In this document: in pieces, positions 1-17,400 of the stretch
Layout: each line of letters starts with the position of its first letter
Numbering within the stretch: position 1 is the stretch's first letter
Source of the DNA: Arabidopsis thaliana
Lineage: Eukaryota > Streptophyta > Magnoliopsida > Brassicales > Brassicaceae
Assembly: GCF_000001735.4 (NCBI RefSeq)
Contig: NC_003071.7
Location: 18,389,443 to 18,453,442, forward strand
Length of the DNA stretch: 64,000 nucleotides
Direction: 5' to 3'
Position numbers and translations under genes: made by a program
Notes under the pieces: generated by a model
Told to the model about the DNA's origin: nothing
What the model saw: only the letters and a program-made list of their open reading frames with translations
Database searches by the model: none

Positions 1-1870
<1,870 letters not shown>

Positions 1871-2160
1871 GTATTCAACTAAGAATTAAGAGTTTTAGAT
1901 GACTTTGGGTTTTCTTTAAAATCTCATGTTATTCAAATATTGAGTTCTAAATATCTTTCCAAATCCTAGTTTACTGAACATGAAACTTATGTAAAATCAT
2001 TCAAATCATTTAGAATTTCTTGTTATTCAATTAATCATTTATAAAGTCATATGAAATCCATTGTTATTCACAATTTCATAAATTTGTTAAGAAAGAGCTT
2101 TGGAAAGGATTTTAAAGACTTTATTTACAGTTTTAGTTGAAAATAGTGATAAGAAAAATC
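1871..2160. mobile_element. MITE-like insertion between GH9 genes
   Basis: Alignment by eye of the upstream regions of the first two GH9 genes shows agctaaatatgttgta at 1858-1873 matching agctaaaaatgttgta in the second gene. The second gene then continues straight to cctagat, whereas here about 290 bp intervene before cctctagat at 2164. The extra DNA is very AT-rich, carries several copies of a gttattcaa-type word, and its ends are imperfect inverted repeats (tattcaactaag at the left, cttagttgaaaata-like at the right). No coding capacity is seen. The exact ends and the superfamily are uncertain. Confidence 0.45.
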
Positions 2161-2471
2161 GCACCTCTAGATAGGGATGTCAAATGGGCCTAATGACCAT
2201 ATGATAAACCAGTCCAAGTTATAATGGTTTGGTGCTTGTCACGCCCAAAATCGAATCGGTCAATATTGGACATCTTGGTCAATTTATGATCTAATCATGT
2301 AGAAAATAATTTCAGTTTAAGATTAATTATTGGTTTTAACTATCAAATATATTTTATTTTCAAGCCAAATTACATTTAGACCTCACACCTAGATTAAAGA
2401 ACAGCCTAGGACTTATATAAGATAACAAGGTCTAAAGCAATATACTCAAATTTGCAAAACAAAGAGAAAGA
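2161..2471. other. Spacer downstream of the second GH9 gene
   Basis: About 310 bp of AT-rich DNA between the MITE-like insertion and the stop codon of the next gene. It presumably holds the 3' UTR and polyadenylation region of that gene. Nothing else is recognisable. Confidence 0.5.
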
Positions 2472-6835
<4,364 letters not shown>

Positions 6836-6871
6836 CTATTTTTACTGACAAAATATTAGACGTACATATAT

Positions 6872-6936
6872 GTATATATATATATATATAGCATATTCGT
6901 ATCTACATATGTAATCAATATATATATATATATATA
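6872..6936. repeat. Two (TA)n microsatellites
   Basis: Runs of alternating TA at about 6872-6890 and 6919-6936 lie just upstream of the third GH9 gene. They are likely polymorphic simple repeats in its promoter. Confidence 0.85.
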
Positions 6937-7579
6937 CTTCCTTATATTTACGTATCTATATAATTGGTACGTGATCCCTTTTTCAGTATAAAGACCATGC
7001 ATATAATCAATGAGCGGTACCAGAAAAAATAATTGTGATCCTCTTATTCGCTATATAGAGGATGTATCTATCTTAGTAAGTAATAATCAATGACGGTGCC
7101 AGAAAATATCGTGATCCATGACCATGAGCGGAAATAAATATTTTCCTGATTATATTCTGAATAATAGGATTACTTTAACGATCAACGTACTAAATCTTCA
7201 TGGAATAGGCAACACATTTGAAAGTTTCAATGAATTCCCCGAAAAAAGTACAGTTACTACAACTTATATATTATTTATTAATTAACTTTCTGGTTTGTTC
7301 TCCTTATTTTATGGCAAAGAGACTGATTAATAACTAATAAGAATCGTAATGCATATAGTGTAGCTTTCTCTAATTAGTTTAGTGATTTGTGTTAAGAAGT
7401 CGTTGACTCAAACCCATATAGTTTTTATTTAATTTCCAATCTAACTGTAATGTTGGGTCTTAAATTAATTATTGCCCCAGTTAAAAAAAATTTGAGTGCG
7501 AGAGCGTACATTTCCTTGCAATTGCATAATCAATAAATACAATCCCAATGTCAAAAGATCTAAATATTCATAGACTCAC
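6937..7579. other. AT-rich intergenic DNA before the RING duplication
   Basis: There is no ORF of note, no transposon end and no RNA gene. It is presumably distal promoter of the third GH9 gene and spacer. Confidence 0.6.
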
Positions 7580-8553
7580 AAGTATGGAAGTGTTACTTGA
7601 TTCAAGTTCCAAGAGAGAACCAATTCTCAAATGGATCAACCTCATCATGAATGGGCCCATCATGGTTTTGTTCATTTAGTATTTCGTTTTAACGTAACCC
7701 ATGTGTCTTCTCAGCTTCTGGTCACACCCGTTGCATAGTGGATACGTATATATCTTGATGAGAAAATTAAATCCGGAGATCTTTTAAAATTGTTTTGACC
7801 ATATTACAAGAATCGCGGACCAAATATTTTTTCGCTTCTATGCAAATAGGTGAAGAAGCAATGACTGCAATAATGATCAAACAAAAGGTATCGTTTCATT
7901 CACGTAGAGTCTGACTGATCTGACTAGTGCTAATCGCTACTCTCCTCTACGGATGACAAATCAAGAATATTTAGGATCAGAAATTTGTTTTCTTATAGTT
8001 ATAATTCTTTTATTCCGCCACACGTAGTGCCAATACTTTGACGGATTCGTTGGCCGTTAAGTCATAAATTATTTTTTAATCTAGCTTTATTTTTTTTGCT
8101 TTGTTATATTATTTTGGTCAAACCATCCGTCATTTTATAGACTAAAACCACTTGTTCGACACAGAACAATTTTATTGGGTGGTAGAGTGGGTAAGAAATT
8201 TTCTAAATTAGTGAAGAAAAAACAAATCCTAGGAGTGTACTTGCATCTCATAAAAAGTTTTATAAACACTAATTAATACTGTCATTTTCTAACACTAACG
8301 AAAGTTTGTAGGTGACGTATAATGTCGAATATACAGTATATGATTCTCCATTAATGCATAACTATGTCGTCATGTCGAATATTTTTCTGGTCACCAACAT
8401 ATTAGAGTTTTATCTAATTTTTATGTTGTGTAAACTCTTTATCATTCGGCGAATTATACGTACAGTAAATATTATTTTTGATAAACAAATATTAATTCAA
8501 CGGATTAATATTTTGTCTAAAAAGTTTGAGATGACGAAAGAGAAGCAGTACTC

Positions 8554-8991
8554 CTACGCGTCGGAGTCGATTCCTTTGGTGAACATCTCAATCACGCCGG
8601 GAGGAATAAAAAGCGCGCGCAGAGGATTTCCCGGCGGGACCGGCGGGATCTCAGCTCTACACAAAGGACACATGGACTTCTTCTCCAACCACGGATCAAT
8701 GCAATCGACGTGGAAACAGTGACTGCATGCTGCTATCCGCCTCATCTTTTCTCCCTCCGTCGCATTTTCGAGACAAATCGTACAATACGGTGATGAATGT
8801 TTTTCCTCGGCTGTGGTTTTTCTCCATCTCCGGCGATGATGGACCGTGAATGTACGGTAACGACGCCAAGAACGGCTCGCGAGGAAACAAGCGAATCTAT
8901 AGAAGAGACGGAGAGTGAAGACGGCTACAGAGACGATAATGACGGATTCGGCAATGAACTGAGAGAGTTGAATCACAGTTTCAACAAACAT
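8554..8991 (-). CDS. RING-H2 finger protein with N-terminal membrane segment (copy 1)
   Basis: Intronless, 145 residues. A hydrophobic segment spans about residues 10-36 and is followed by a strongly basic stretch (SWRRYR...HHRRRWRK), which fits a membrane-anchored protein with a cytosolic RING. The RING-H2 at about 70-112 has all ligands: CTIC, then CSHCFHVDC, then CPLC, with spacing C-x2-C-x15-C-x-H-x2-H-x2-C-x10-C-x2-C. Such proteins are E3 ubiquitin ligases that recruit E2 enzymes. It resembles the ATL type but lacks the proline usually found just before the third cysteine. By eye it differs from its tandem copy at about 19 of 145 positions, and the RING ligands are untouched in both. The locus is probably At2g44578 or a neighbour; the substrate is unknown. 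Confidence 0.85.
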   Translation of the reverse strand: MFVETVIQLSQFIAESVIIVSVAVFTLRLFYRFACFLASRSWRRYRTFTVHHRRRWRKTTAEEKHSSPYCTICLENATEGEKMRRIAACSHCFHVDCIDPWLEKKSMCPLCRAEIPPVPPGNPLRALFIPPGVIEMFTKGIDSDA

Positions 8992-9111
8992 TCTCGAGAA
9001 AATTAATAATCTATTTTATCGAGAAAATGTTTGGAGATTATTATGGCAGAACTAACGAAGCTGGTTAATATTTGTTTGTAGTTTGGAAACACATATATTA
9101 ACATATACTAA

Positions 9112-9465
9112 GAGCGACCCCACTGGTTTAGAACCAATTGGTTCTTAATTTTGAATTTTAACCTTATTATAAATTAAAATGTTGCTTTTACTAAGTTAAG
9201 AAAAGTTAGAAAAAGTTTAACTAATTTTTACTCCAATGGTTAAGAACTATTGGTTTCTTAAAAAACAACATTCAAATTATGTCCTCTTTTTATTCTTTTT
9301 TTTCTACCCAATTAAAACACAACACCTATACTTTTCTTAGTTTTAAGAAAACATCTTAGTTAAGATGTTTATCTTAGCTAAGGTTTGTTGGTTTTATTAA
9401 ATTTAATCACTTTTATATCTAAGAACTAGCTAAGAATTAGCTAAGATACAAGGTTGGGGTTGCTC
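9112..9465. mobile_element. PIF/Harbinger-like MITE
   Basis: A 354-bp non-coding element. It begins gagcgaccccactgg, and its end is ccttgggg-type sequence finishing ttggggttgctc, the reverse complement of gagcaacccca, so the terminal inverted repeats match at about 11 of the first 12 bases. It is flanked by TAA at 9109-9111 and 9466-9468. A three-base TAA/TTA target duplication is the hallmark of PIF/Harbinger elements (Tourist-like MITEs). Unit 2 of the duplication has actactaataactaatcc at the matching place (about 12040) and no element. Confidence 0.75.
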
Positions 9466-9468
9466 TAA

Positions 9469-9690
9469 GAGCATCTTCATTTATGACCTTTTTAGAGATG
9501 TCTTTACAATAGTTTATTATAAAAGTTAATATTATTTTAATTTTGAATTATTTATTAGTTAAGTGTGATGTCTTTAAAAGTAGGAAAATGTTTTTGCAGA
9601 GACATGAAAGATATTGGATCTTCCTCCTAAAAGCACTAAATAACATTTTATTTTATTTTTTCAATTTTTTAAAAAATTTAAAAACATTTT
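9469..9690. mobile_element. Possible second, truncated MITE-like insertion
   Basis: Immediately after the TAA that ends the previous element comes gagcatcttcatttatgacc, which looks like another terminal-repeat start of the same general kind. About 220 bp of AT-rich DNA follow that have no counterpart in unit 2, and alignment resumes at aaatttgacttt near 9695. No matching right end was found, so it is either broken or not an element. Confidence 0.35.
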
Positions 9691-10256
9691 TTTAAATTTG
9701 ACTTTGTATACTACTAGTCATTAATTATTTCCAAAATGTTGGTCTAGATTCGAATTCTCGAGACTACACGTATGCTAGTATATGAAACAACACTAATTGT
9801 CGACATTATTCGCTTTGTCTGGATTTGTAAAGTTAAAAATTAAATTAGTTTATTAATTTGTAAAGCTCGTTTACAATTAATAGTTGGTACAACAATCTCT
9901 CCCTATGAACAATAATAAAACAAATACAAATAAAACATCAAAAAATGAATTAGTCATTACTTTTCCAGAAGTTTTACTGTGCAGTTAACAATAACGTAGT
10001 CCAGTTTTCTACTGCTACATTCAATTATTCAAACAGAGTAACAAAACCAAAGTCTCGTGCTCTGTACAAAACAAATAACATGTTTTTCATTTATACAACG
10101 TTGTACTGTATAAACTATGACAAAGACTAGGCCTACTGAAGATAACCAAAACCAGGCCCCAAAGTCTCTTCAATTTTTGGGCCCAGCCAGTTTTGACTTT
10201 TATGCAACTAGGCAAGAAATTGGATGATGATCTGTGAGACTGTGTGACATGTAATT
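9691..10256. other. Non-coding part of unit 1
   Basis: This aligns with 12115-12575 and includes a well-kept stretch around 10050-10150 (acatgtttttcattta, acgttgtactgtata, acaaagactaggcct). No ORF is convincing. It could be a shared 3' or regulatory region. Confidence 0.5.
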
Positions 10257-10879
10257 GGAATTTTATGTATGTGCTACTGAATTCACGTTCCAAAAGAAAA
10301 CTTTCTCGAATGGATCACGCTCATCTTGAATGATCCAGACTGTGTTCATACACCCGTTGCATAGTGGACACAATTTGATGAGAAAAATTCGGGAGGTTTC
10401 TTAACACTGTTTTCATTTATTTACAAGAATCTTGGACCAAATGGCTATGTTTTGAAGCCCTACAGTATACGAATCTAATTGACAAGGGCTAATCACTACT
10501 CTGCTCTATGGAGATCAGATCAACGATATTTGTGATGTCCTTTTATGATATCAGAATTTTGTTCCCTCATTTTTCTACTTGTTCTTTTCTTCCATCACAC
10601 ACTTAGGCGGATTTTTTTGGCCGTTAACTTTGTCATAAATTATTCTGTCGATATCGCTTCTAAAGGGGTTTTGCAATTAAATTTAGTAGTTAACCAATAA
10701 AACATATCTCCTTTGTTTTGTTTTATTAGTTTCGTAAAAGCATCATTATATAGACTATACCCACTTGTTGGAGGCAAAGAGCAACTTTATTGGGTGGTTG
10801 ATTAGATATAGTGGGTAAGAAATTTTCTATAAGTATCGTAGGAGTGTACTTAGATTCTTTTAACGTATAAAAAACTTAA

Positions 10880-11030
10880 AAAAAACAATTTGATTGATAA
10901 TAACTAAAATTTAAAATTTGTTTGCTAAATTTCATTTAGAGTTATTATTGACAATTTTTTTTATTTTTTTTAATTTCGTCATTTAGACCGGCCCCTGTCT
11001 CTATTAGGAAAAAAGAAATTAGAAACTAAT
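10880..11030. other. Copy-specific insertion with a hAT-like end
   Basis: Extra DNA found only in unit 2. At 10986-10997 it contains gaccggcccctg, whose reverse complement caggggccggtc resembles the CAGGGGC start of hAT transposon ends. No left-hand partner or 8-bp target duplication was found, so the assignment is weak. Confidence 0.25.
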
Positions 11031-11421
11031 TAATACTGTCATTTTCTAACTTTATTCGGTGACGAATTTTTGTGAATGAGGTAATGTTGAATGTATATGA
11101 TTCTCCACAGCATAACATGGTGTGTTTGTATTTTTTTTTGCTCACCAACATAATTGGACTTCAATCCGAATTTCACGTCGTTATCATTTTGCGAATTATA
11201 CAGTAATCAATGGAATATTTTTTTCTCCGAGAGAGTAACTAACAAGAATAATGAAATAAATGAATACTTTTTTAGTTTGAACGAAAAAAAGAATGAATAC
11301 ATTGATTACTTTTACGAGACTAAAAATCGTCTAAATTCTAAGAAATTAATAAACTCGTTTCTTAATCTTAAATTAATAACAGAATTAAATGTTTGTGATG
11401 ACGAAAGAGAAGCTAAAAAGC

Positions 11422-11859
11422 CTACGCGTCGGGGATGATTCCTTTGGTGAACATCTCAATCACGCCGGGAGGAACAAAAAGCGCCACCAGAGGATTTCCC
11501 GGCGGCACCGGCGGTATCTCAGCTCTGCACAATGGACACGTGGACTTCTTCATCAACCACGGATCGATGCAATCGACGTGGAAACAGTGACTGCACGCCG
11601 TTATCCGCCTCATCTTCTCTCCCTCCGCCGCATCTTCGAGACAAATCGTACAATACGGTGATGAATGTTTTTCCTCCGCCGCGGTTTTTCTCCATCTCCG
11701 GCGATGTTGGACCGTGAATGTACGGTAACGACGCCAAGAACGGCTCGCGAGGAAACAAGCGAATCTGAAGAAGAGACGGAGAGTCAAGACGACGACGGAG
11801 GCGATGATGACGGATTCGGCGATGATCTGAGAGAATCTAATCACAGTTTCAATAAACAT
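11422..11859 (-). CDS. RING-H2 finger protein with N-terminal membrane segment (copy 2)
   Basis: Intronless, 145 residues, the same length as copy 1 and collinear without gaps. A hydrophobic segment at about 10-36 precedes a basic juxtamembrane stretch and a complete RING-H2 (CTIC, CSHCFHVDC, CPLC). The C-terminal tail PPVPPGNPL...PPGVIEMFTKG is shared with copy 1. Differences are scattered and often conservative (V/I, Y/F, N/D), with no disruption, so both copies look maintained. The predicted role is as a membrane-bound E3 ubiquitin ligase. The locus is probably At2g44581. Which of the two is ancestral cannot be told from the window. Confidence 0.85.
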   Translation of the reverse strand: MFIETVIRFSQIIAESVIIASVVVLTLRLFFRFACFLASRSWRRYRTFTVQHRRRWRKTAAEEKHSSPYCTICLEDAAEGEKMRRITACSHCFHVDCIDPWLMKKSTCPLCRAEIPPVPPGNPLVALFVPPGVIEMFTKGIIPDA

Positions 11860-12638
11860 TCTCGAGAAAATGTTTGGAGACTATGGCACAAGTAACAATG
11901 CTCTGCTTTGTGTAGTGTCTATATATAAGGTTTTATCTTGATGACATCGACGGTCATGATTTAATCACGTGGGAGAATTTGGATTAATTGAACGGTGATG
12001 ATTAGATGTACAGTAGTTTGTTTGTAGTTTCGAAGCAACTTACTACTAATAACTAATCCAACTTCCGACTTATTAACCGTCAATTTTGATCAAAATTCTT
12101 CCTAAAATTTGACTTTGCTAGTATATAGTAATCATTAACAATTTCCACTAGTGGTCTACATTCGAATTCTCGAGACTACATGTATGCTAGTAAGTAGTAT
12201 ATTAAACAATGTTAAAATAGAGAGAAAATTTGAGATTGGCTACTTTGAATTTTTGGGATTAGTCAAAATTAACTTAGTTTATTAATTAAGAGTTGGTGCG
12301 AACCAAAATAAAACAAATAGAGTTAACGTAATCCAATTTTCGACTACACTCAATCAAACAAAGTAACAAAACCAAAGTCTCTTGCTCTGCACAAAACAAG
12401 TAACATGTTTTTCATTTATTTAACGTTGTACTGTATAATTACTAGACATGACAAAGACTAGGCCTAACAAGACAACCAGATCCAGGGCCTATTCTCTTCA
12501 ATTTTGGGCCCAGCCAATAAATATAGTTTTAACCAATTAGTTAAGAAACTGGATGATCTGTGACCTGTAATTTCACTTCTAAAATATCAAATAACACAAA
12601 ACAAAGAAACCGAAGGTTTTAGAAATAGAGAAACTATC
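11860..12638. other. Spacer between RING copy 2 and DCC1
   Basis: The non-coding tail of unit 2 ends at about 12575. The rest is the short 3' region of DCC1. Nothing else is seen. Confidence 0.55.
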
Positions 12639-13970
12639 TTATCTTGCACTAAAGACAGGTGGTGCATCAGCTTTAGGTTGTGCTCTGCGTGTGTATTTCA
12701 GAAGTAACCCTTCCATAGATAGTCTAGGAACATGAAGATCCCTGCAAATAACACAAAAACCCAAATCAATTCATAAATGGAATAACACAACTTCTTATGG
12801 AATCTGTCAACACAAGATTTGTTCAATTACCTTAGGTAAGGCTCTAAGTCTTTCCATTCCCATTTTGATCTATGTTTAAAGAGTACTGAAAACCTTTCTT
12901 CTGGAGTTGAAGGCAGAGAGCGCACACTAAACGTATAGACCCGTGTCTCGATCCCGATTTTCTCTGTTAAAACCTCTCCTTCAAGCATCTCGAATCTTTC
13001 TTCCATCCCATCTGGTATCTTCTTCTTCCACTCTTCCATGAAACTCTCTAGTCTCATCTTTTCTTCTCTCAGTATCTGTCTAGCAAAGTGCAAACACACA
13101 AGCCTCGGTTCCAACTTCCACTTATCAGTTTCATTAACTTTAGAGCCAAACACACGCAAGCAGTGACTCGCTAGTTGACTAGGAAACTCATCAGCTACCA
13201 AAGCATTCACAACTTCATCTTCATCAAGATCATCAAATGACCAATCTTTCAATACACAGTTATGAAGAAGCATTCTCAGAATCACGTCTAGGTAATTCTC
13301 ATCTATAACCCTCCAGAAACCATCAATCTCAATAGCAGAAAGACTCTGCAAGCCATTGCGTAACTCCTCATCACTCGCTTGAACCGTGTTAACCAAATCG
13401 CTCCAAGTGTACAACGCTAGATCTTTCTTCCCACTATGGTCTAAGTCATCATTATCAACATCCATCATAGCTTCAACTTCACCAGCACCAAAAGGATTTG
13501 CCAAGAGAATCTGCTTAAGTTTATCAAGCCTAGGAGAAGCCTCAACAAGTTCCATATTACCAGGAGCGATTTTGAGAACCGATACATTGTTGTTGGTATC
13601 AGAAACTTGTGCATCTCCAGGAAAAATTGAAGGAGGAATAAGGAACATGGAATTAGAATTACCAACAAATTTGATAGCATAAGTCTTAGACTTGGTGCAA
13701 AGAACAGCATCTTCATCAGGAAGTCCTCTCAATGTTACCCTAAAGAGAATGGATACTAAATTAAGAAACCCTAAGACACAAATGAAAAATCAAAACAAAC
13801 CCAAAAGCTTCAAAATCGTACCTTTGATGAAAGATATCAGAGACGAGTTTGTCATCAGCTTCAAGAAGAAGTAGATCCTCGTGAGGCCCAAAACATGGGT
13901 GATAAGAAATTGGTAGCGAATATCCAGATTTGAGATTTATCACTGCTTCAGCTCCTCCAATTTCTTCCAT
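12639..13970 (-). CDS. DCC1: Sister chromatid cohesion protein DCC1 homologue
   Basis: Exons 13970-13822, 13739-12831 and 12741-12639 give 386 residues, close to human DSCC1 (about 390). DCC1 joins CTF8 and CTF18 in an alternative RFC clamp loader that places PCNA at replication forks and supports cohesion. Recognisable family features include the early FGPHEDLLLLEADD segment, the DGFWRVIDENYL segment near the middle, and the C-terminal winged-helix region ending RDLHVPRLSMEGLLL. The last exon is short; skipping its splice would end the protein at PYLR, but reading through the GT-AG junction restores the conserved tail. A 5' UTR intron is possible (donor ATCAG|GTTTG near 14076, acceptor TTTCTAG just before the ATG). 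An E2F-type site lies about 200 bp upstream. The locus is probably At2g44580. Confidence 0.88.
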
Positions 13971-14081
13971 TACTAGAAATCAAATGTCACGGGTAAGTAA
14001 GCGACGATTAAGCAGAGAAGTCAAGAAATGTTTCCGAAAATTCAAATCAATTAGACAAAGACAAATGAATCAAACCTGATG

Positions 14082-14122
14082 CGAATAACGAATCGTCTGG
14101 GTAGGGTCCGAATAACGAATCG
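14082..14122. repeat. Short direct repeat in the DCC1 leader
   Basis: The word cgaataacgaatcg occurs twice, about 26 bp apart, in the DCC1 5' region. Its function is unknown. Confidence 0.7.
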
Positions 14123-14169
14123 CGAGGTTGAGGATAAGAGAAGGAACCTTCGAGCTAGGGCTCTTCAGG

Positions 14170-14178
14170 TTTCGCGCC
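14170..14178. promoter_or_regulatory. E2F-type site upstream of DCC1
   Basis: tttcgcgcc fits the plant E2F consensus TTTSSCGC and lies 200 bp upstream of the DCC1 start codon. A second GC core, ggcgcg, follows at about 14196. E2F sites mark S-phase genes, in keeping with a replication-linked cohesion factor. Confidence 0.6.
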
Positions 14179-14413
14179 TTATTTTAGCCATTTTAGGCGC
14201 GTAAGTTTTAATTCTCTTATCTGGGCACAAAGGCCCAAGTTAATGGGTCAAAGAAAAGGAAATTTTATTACCAAGTAAAAAACTTAAGTTAATTTTGTGT
14301 GTGCAAGAAATAGCAACGATTATACCGGAGATAACCACAAGTACTACAATAGTTGTCTGTTTATCAACTTAAAAGGTTTAATATGTCAACCAATAAAATC
14401 AAACCGGCTTCGT

Positions 14414-17400
14414 TCATCGAACCCAAACCGCTGCATCAATCTCATCTCTAGCCTTCTTGTATAGCTCGAGCCTCTTTGCACATTGCATTCTCCTTTCCAT
14501 CAATGCCGGGTTCTCATCTAGCAACTGTCCCAATCGTTTCCCCTGCTAAAAAGAACCAAACCCAAATCCTTAAACCGGAACTAAAACCAAACTTAGCTAG
14601 TTAACCGAACTGGATAAACGAATGTAAGAGACAACAAACCTGACTCTGACTAATCTGTGCATAGAAGTAATTAAGCAAAGAGAGTTTCGCTTGTCTGACT
14701 TGGCAATGAACAACAGCCTTAGGAATAGTGTTAACAAGTGTCTCTGCAACCATCTTGATATAAGCAGCTACATTTGAAGCTATCTTTCTGAAATGCCCAT
14801 CACCGTATTGGTCTATTGCTGATGTTGGTGAAGAAAGAGACATGTTTTGGCTTTCTACATGAAGCTTGCGAAAGAAGTCAACCGTTAGATATGAAGATTC
14901 CATGTCGACTAATCTAAGAACTGACTTCATGCTTTCTTCACGAAACTTGTCTAATGATGAGTTTGCTGCAGCAACTAACTCAATTTGTAGTGAAGGGAAA
15001 CGTTTTAGCTCCTGAATTGTTTGCACATCAAGAAATCAATAGGCATTTTTCATTTACTTATATCTAAATAAACGAATAAATCTCACCTCAGTTTCTGCGA
15101 TTGCTTTCCTTACAAGCTCTTTTAAGATAAGGTGAATCTGTTACAATCACAGTCGTTACGGTCTTATTATATAGATACCGATGAAAGAGTGAAGTGAGAA
15201 AAAGGAGCTTACAGCATTCACAGAAGCTTCAGCTGGACCTCTAAAATGATTTAGGGATCCTTCAATAAGACGACGATAACCTAATTCTGGTGCTATCAAG
15301 TGAGGTTGATAGCCATCAGATTCTGAGACAATTCTCTTAACACTTTGCAATGAAAGATGACGATCAAATGGAAGTTTTTTTATGGCTGTTGGAAGATTGT
15401 AGTCAAAGATTCCATAGATCCGTGCACCTCCGGGACGCCTAAGATTATTTTACCAATCAAAGTTAAGCAAGAGTTTATCCACCATGACAAGAAAGCCAAT
15501 AAAATTTTGGTTCGATAGTTGTGTTTTTCTTACCCGCCATCCAAATGCTCTTTGAATATCTTTTCGAATGCTCTACACATTCCCAAGATAGTGTATAGTT
15601 GAGCCTGAGGAGACCAACAAGATTTTAGCTTACCAGAGAAATATATACAGTTCCTATCACTTCTTAAAGTGTATATATGTACTTACTCCAGCATCAATAG
15701 CGATAGGCCTGCCCAATTGGTCTAACTCTCTTTCGAGTTCCTCGATGTTGTTGTTTATCAAGGATAGGATACTTGGAATACGTGACCTTATAACAGATTC
15801 TAAGAGCTGGAAAATGAAAGACCACATAACTTAAAAACAGAACGACCAAATTCTCATTTATGTGTGTAAGTGTTTGGTTTTGAGTAAAAAAACCTTAGAG
15901 AGGAGCTTTGCAAGATATTCTGAGCCCATTCTTGTGGCTAAGTGACCATAGTCAGGACTGGTTTCAAAGTACTCTCGCTCTTTCCTTCTTGCAACCATCA
16001 TGTCGACATTCTTATTAATGTCGGCTTGTGAACGGTTCACTATCCCAACCCAAGGATATTTCAGCTTGTAAGATCTTCCGTTGATAACCTTAACGAGGAA
16101 AAGATTCAATCAAAGTCAATATGTAACACTCAAGATCTTCATGAGGCATCTAAATTCTTAAAAAACTACTTTCGACAAGAGAATTAAGGAGGACACTTAC
16201 GTCCAATGCATTAGTTCCCTTGTCCATTAAGTCTAACTTTGTCAAAACTCCAAACGTTCTATCACCTAAGATAGTGAAAAAGTCAGAAACCCATATCATT
16301 GTTTTAGGGAGAGAGAAGAGGAAGTTTTTTCCCAATTCATTTGCTGTAAAACAGAACAAAACAAACCTATTGGATCCACTTCTTTCGCGAGCTTCATCGC
16401 GTCGGATGTAGCTATGTCTTGATTAGCAGGAGATATTGCCAGTATAAGACAGTTAGGCTGTGAACAAAAAAACATAAGTTAACTATCAAACTACAAGAAA
16501 AAGTGACTGGAACATATTAATACCACAGCATCACCAAACCACGAAAAGTGTAGAACTAGCAATACTATACTCGTCACCTTTTCGACGTATGAGCGAACCA
16601 TGGATTCGATATCCTCAACAATAGTTTCTGGCTGTCCTTCTGAATACAAATTGACAATGTTAACAAGTAACGAACCAAAGGAGACCCAAACGAAGTTAGA
16701 GTCAAGCAACACATACCAACAGCAACTTTAGTCAAACCAGGTAAATCAATGAGAGTAAGATTCACAACTGATTCCAAAAGAAATAAAAACTAATGTTAGT
16801 TTGGATAAAAGACTTATAAACAAGAGAATCCTAGAAACGATTAATAGCTTACCATTGGGAGAGAAAATACTGAGGTGAATAGGAATTGAAGAAATCTGTT
16901 TGTTCTTCCCAGTGATTCTATCAGTCTCATCCTCAATCTCCTTTCTAACCAAAGCTGGGACACAAATTCCATTTCAATATGATTGACTCACTACAGCCAA
17001 AAAGACACATTCATATATAAGTTTGTTTACATACAGAAATTGGTGAATTTTTTATTGGTAAGGTGGAGAAACTCTGCGTTATCCTCTGTTCCATTTTCAG
17101 TCTTATGAAGTTGTAAAACCAAAGGCCGTCTCGTAACAATACCTACAAAAATCAGATTCTCCTTCCATTGTTTTAACAATCAATCACAAATTAGTTACGA
17201 AAAAAATTGAAAGCTTTGGTTTTGATCACAAACCGGATCCTCTGGGAAGAAAATCTCTCCCGACGATACTCTCTAGAACCGAAGATTTACCAGAACTCTA
17301 CACTCATTAAGAAGAAGAAGAACAAAACCCTTAAAAGACAAGCTTAAGAGAAAAAACTATGTTAGAGTTATCTGATTGAGACAAAACCTGGCCACCAACG

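Larger units (their letters stand above)
7580..10256. repeat. Tandem segmental duplication, unit 1 (with RING-H2 gene)
   Basis: This segment aligns along its length with 10257-12575. Matching blocks include gttgcatagtgga (7730 and 10358), ggagtgtactt (8232 and 10850), the RING ORF, attcgaattctcgagactaca (9749 and 12161) and acaaagactaggcct (10122 and 12451). Unit 1 is longer because of about 600 bp of inserted DNA at 9109-9690. Boundaries are approximate. Confidence 0.85.
10257..12575. repeat. Tandem segmental duplication, unit 2 (with RING-H2 gene)
   Basis: Second copy of the unit described at 7580-10256. It ends about 60 bp from the stop codon of DCC1. It lacks the MITE DNA of unit 1 but has about 150 bp of its own at roughly 10880-11030 between ggagtgtactt and actaattaatactgtcatt. 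Confidence 0.85.

Noticed and set aside
8312-8722. 136-residue plus-strand frame overlapping RING copy 1
   Set aside because: It runs through AT-rich promoter-like DNA and then antisense to the RING ORF; composition is random and the homologous stretch in unit 2 does not keep the frame.
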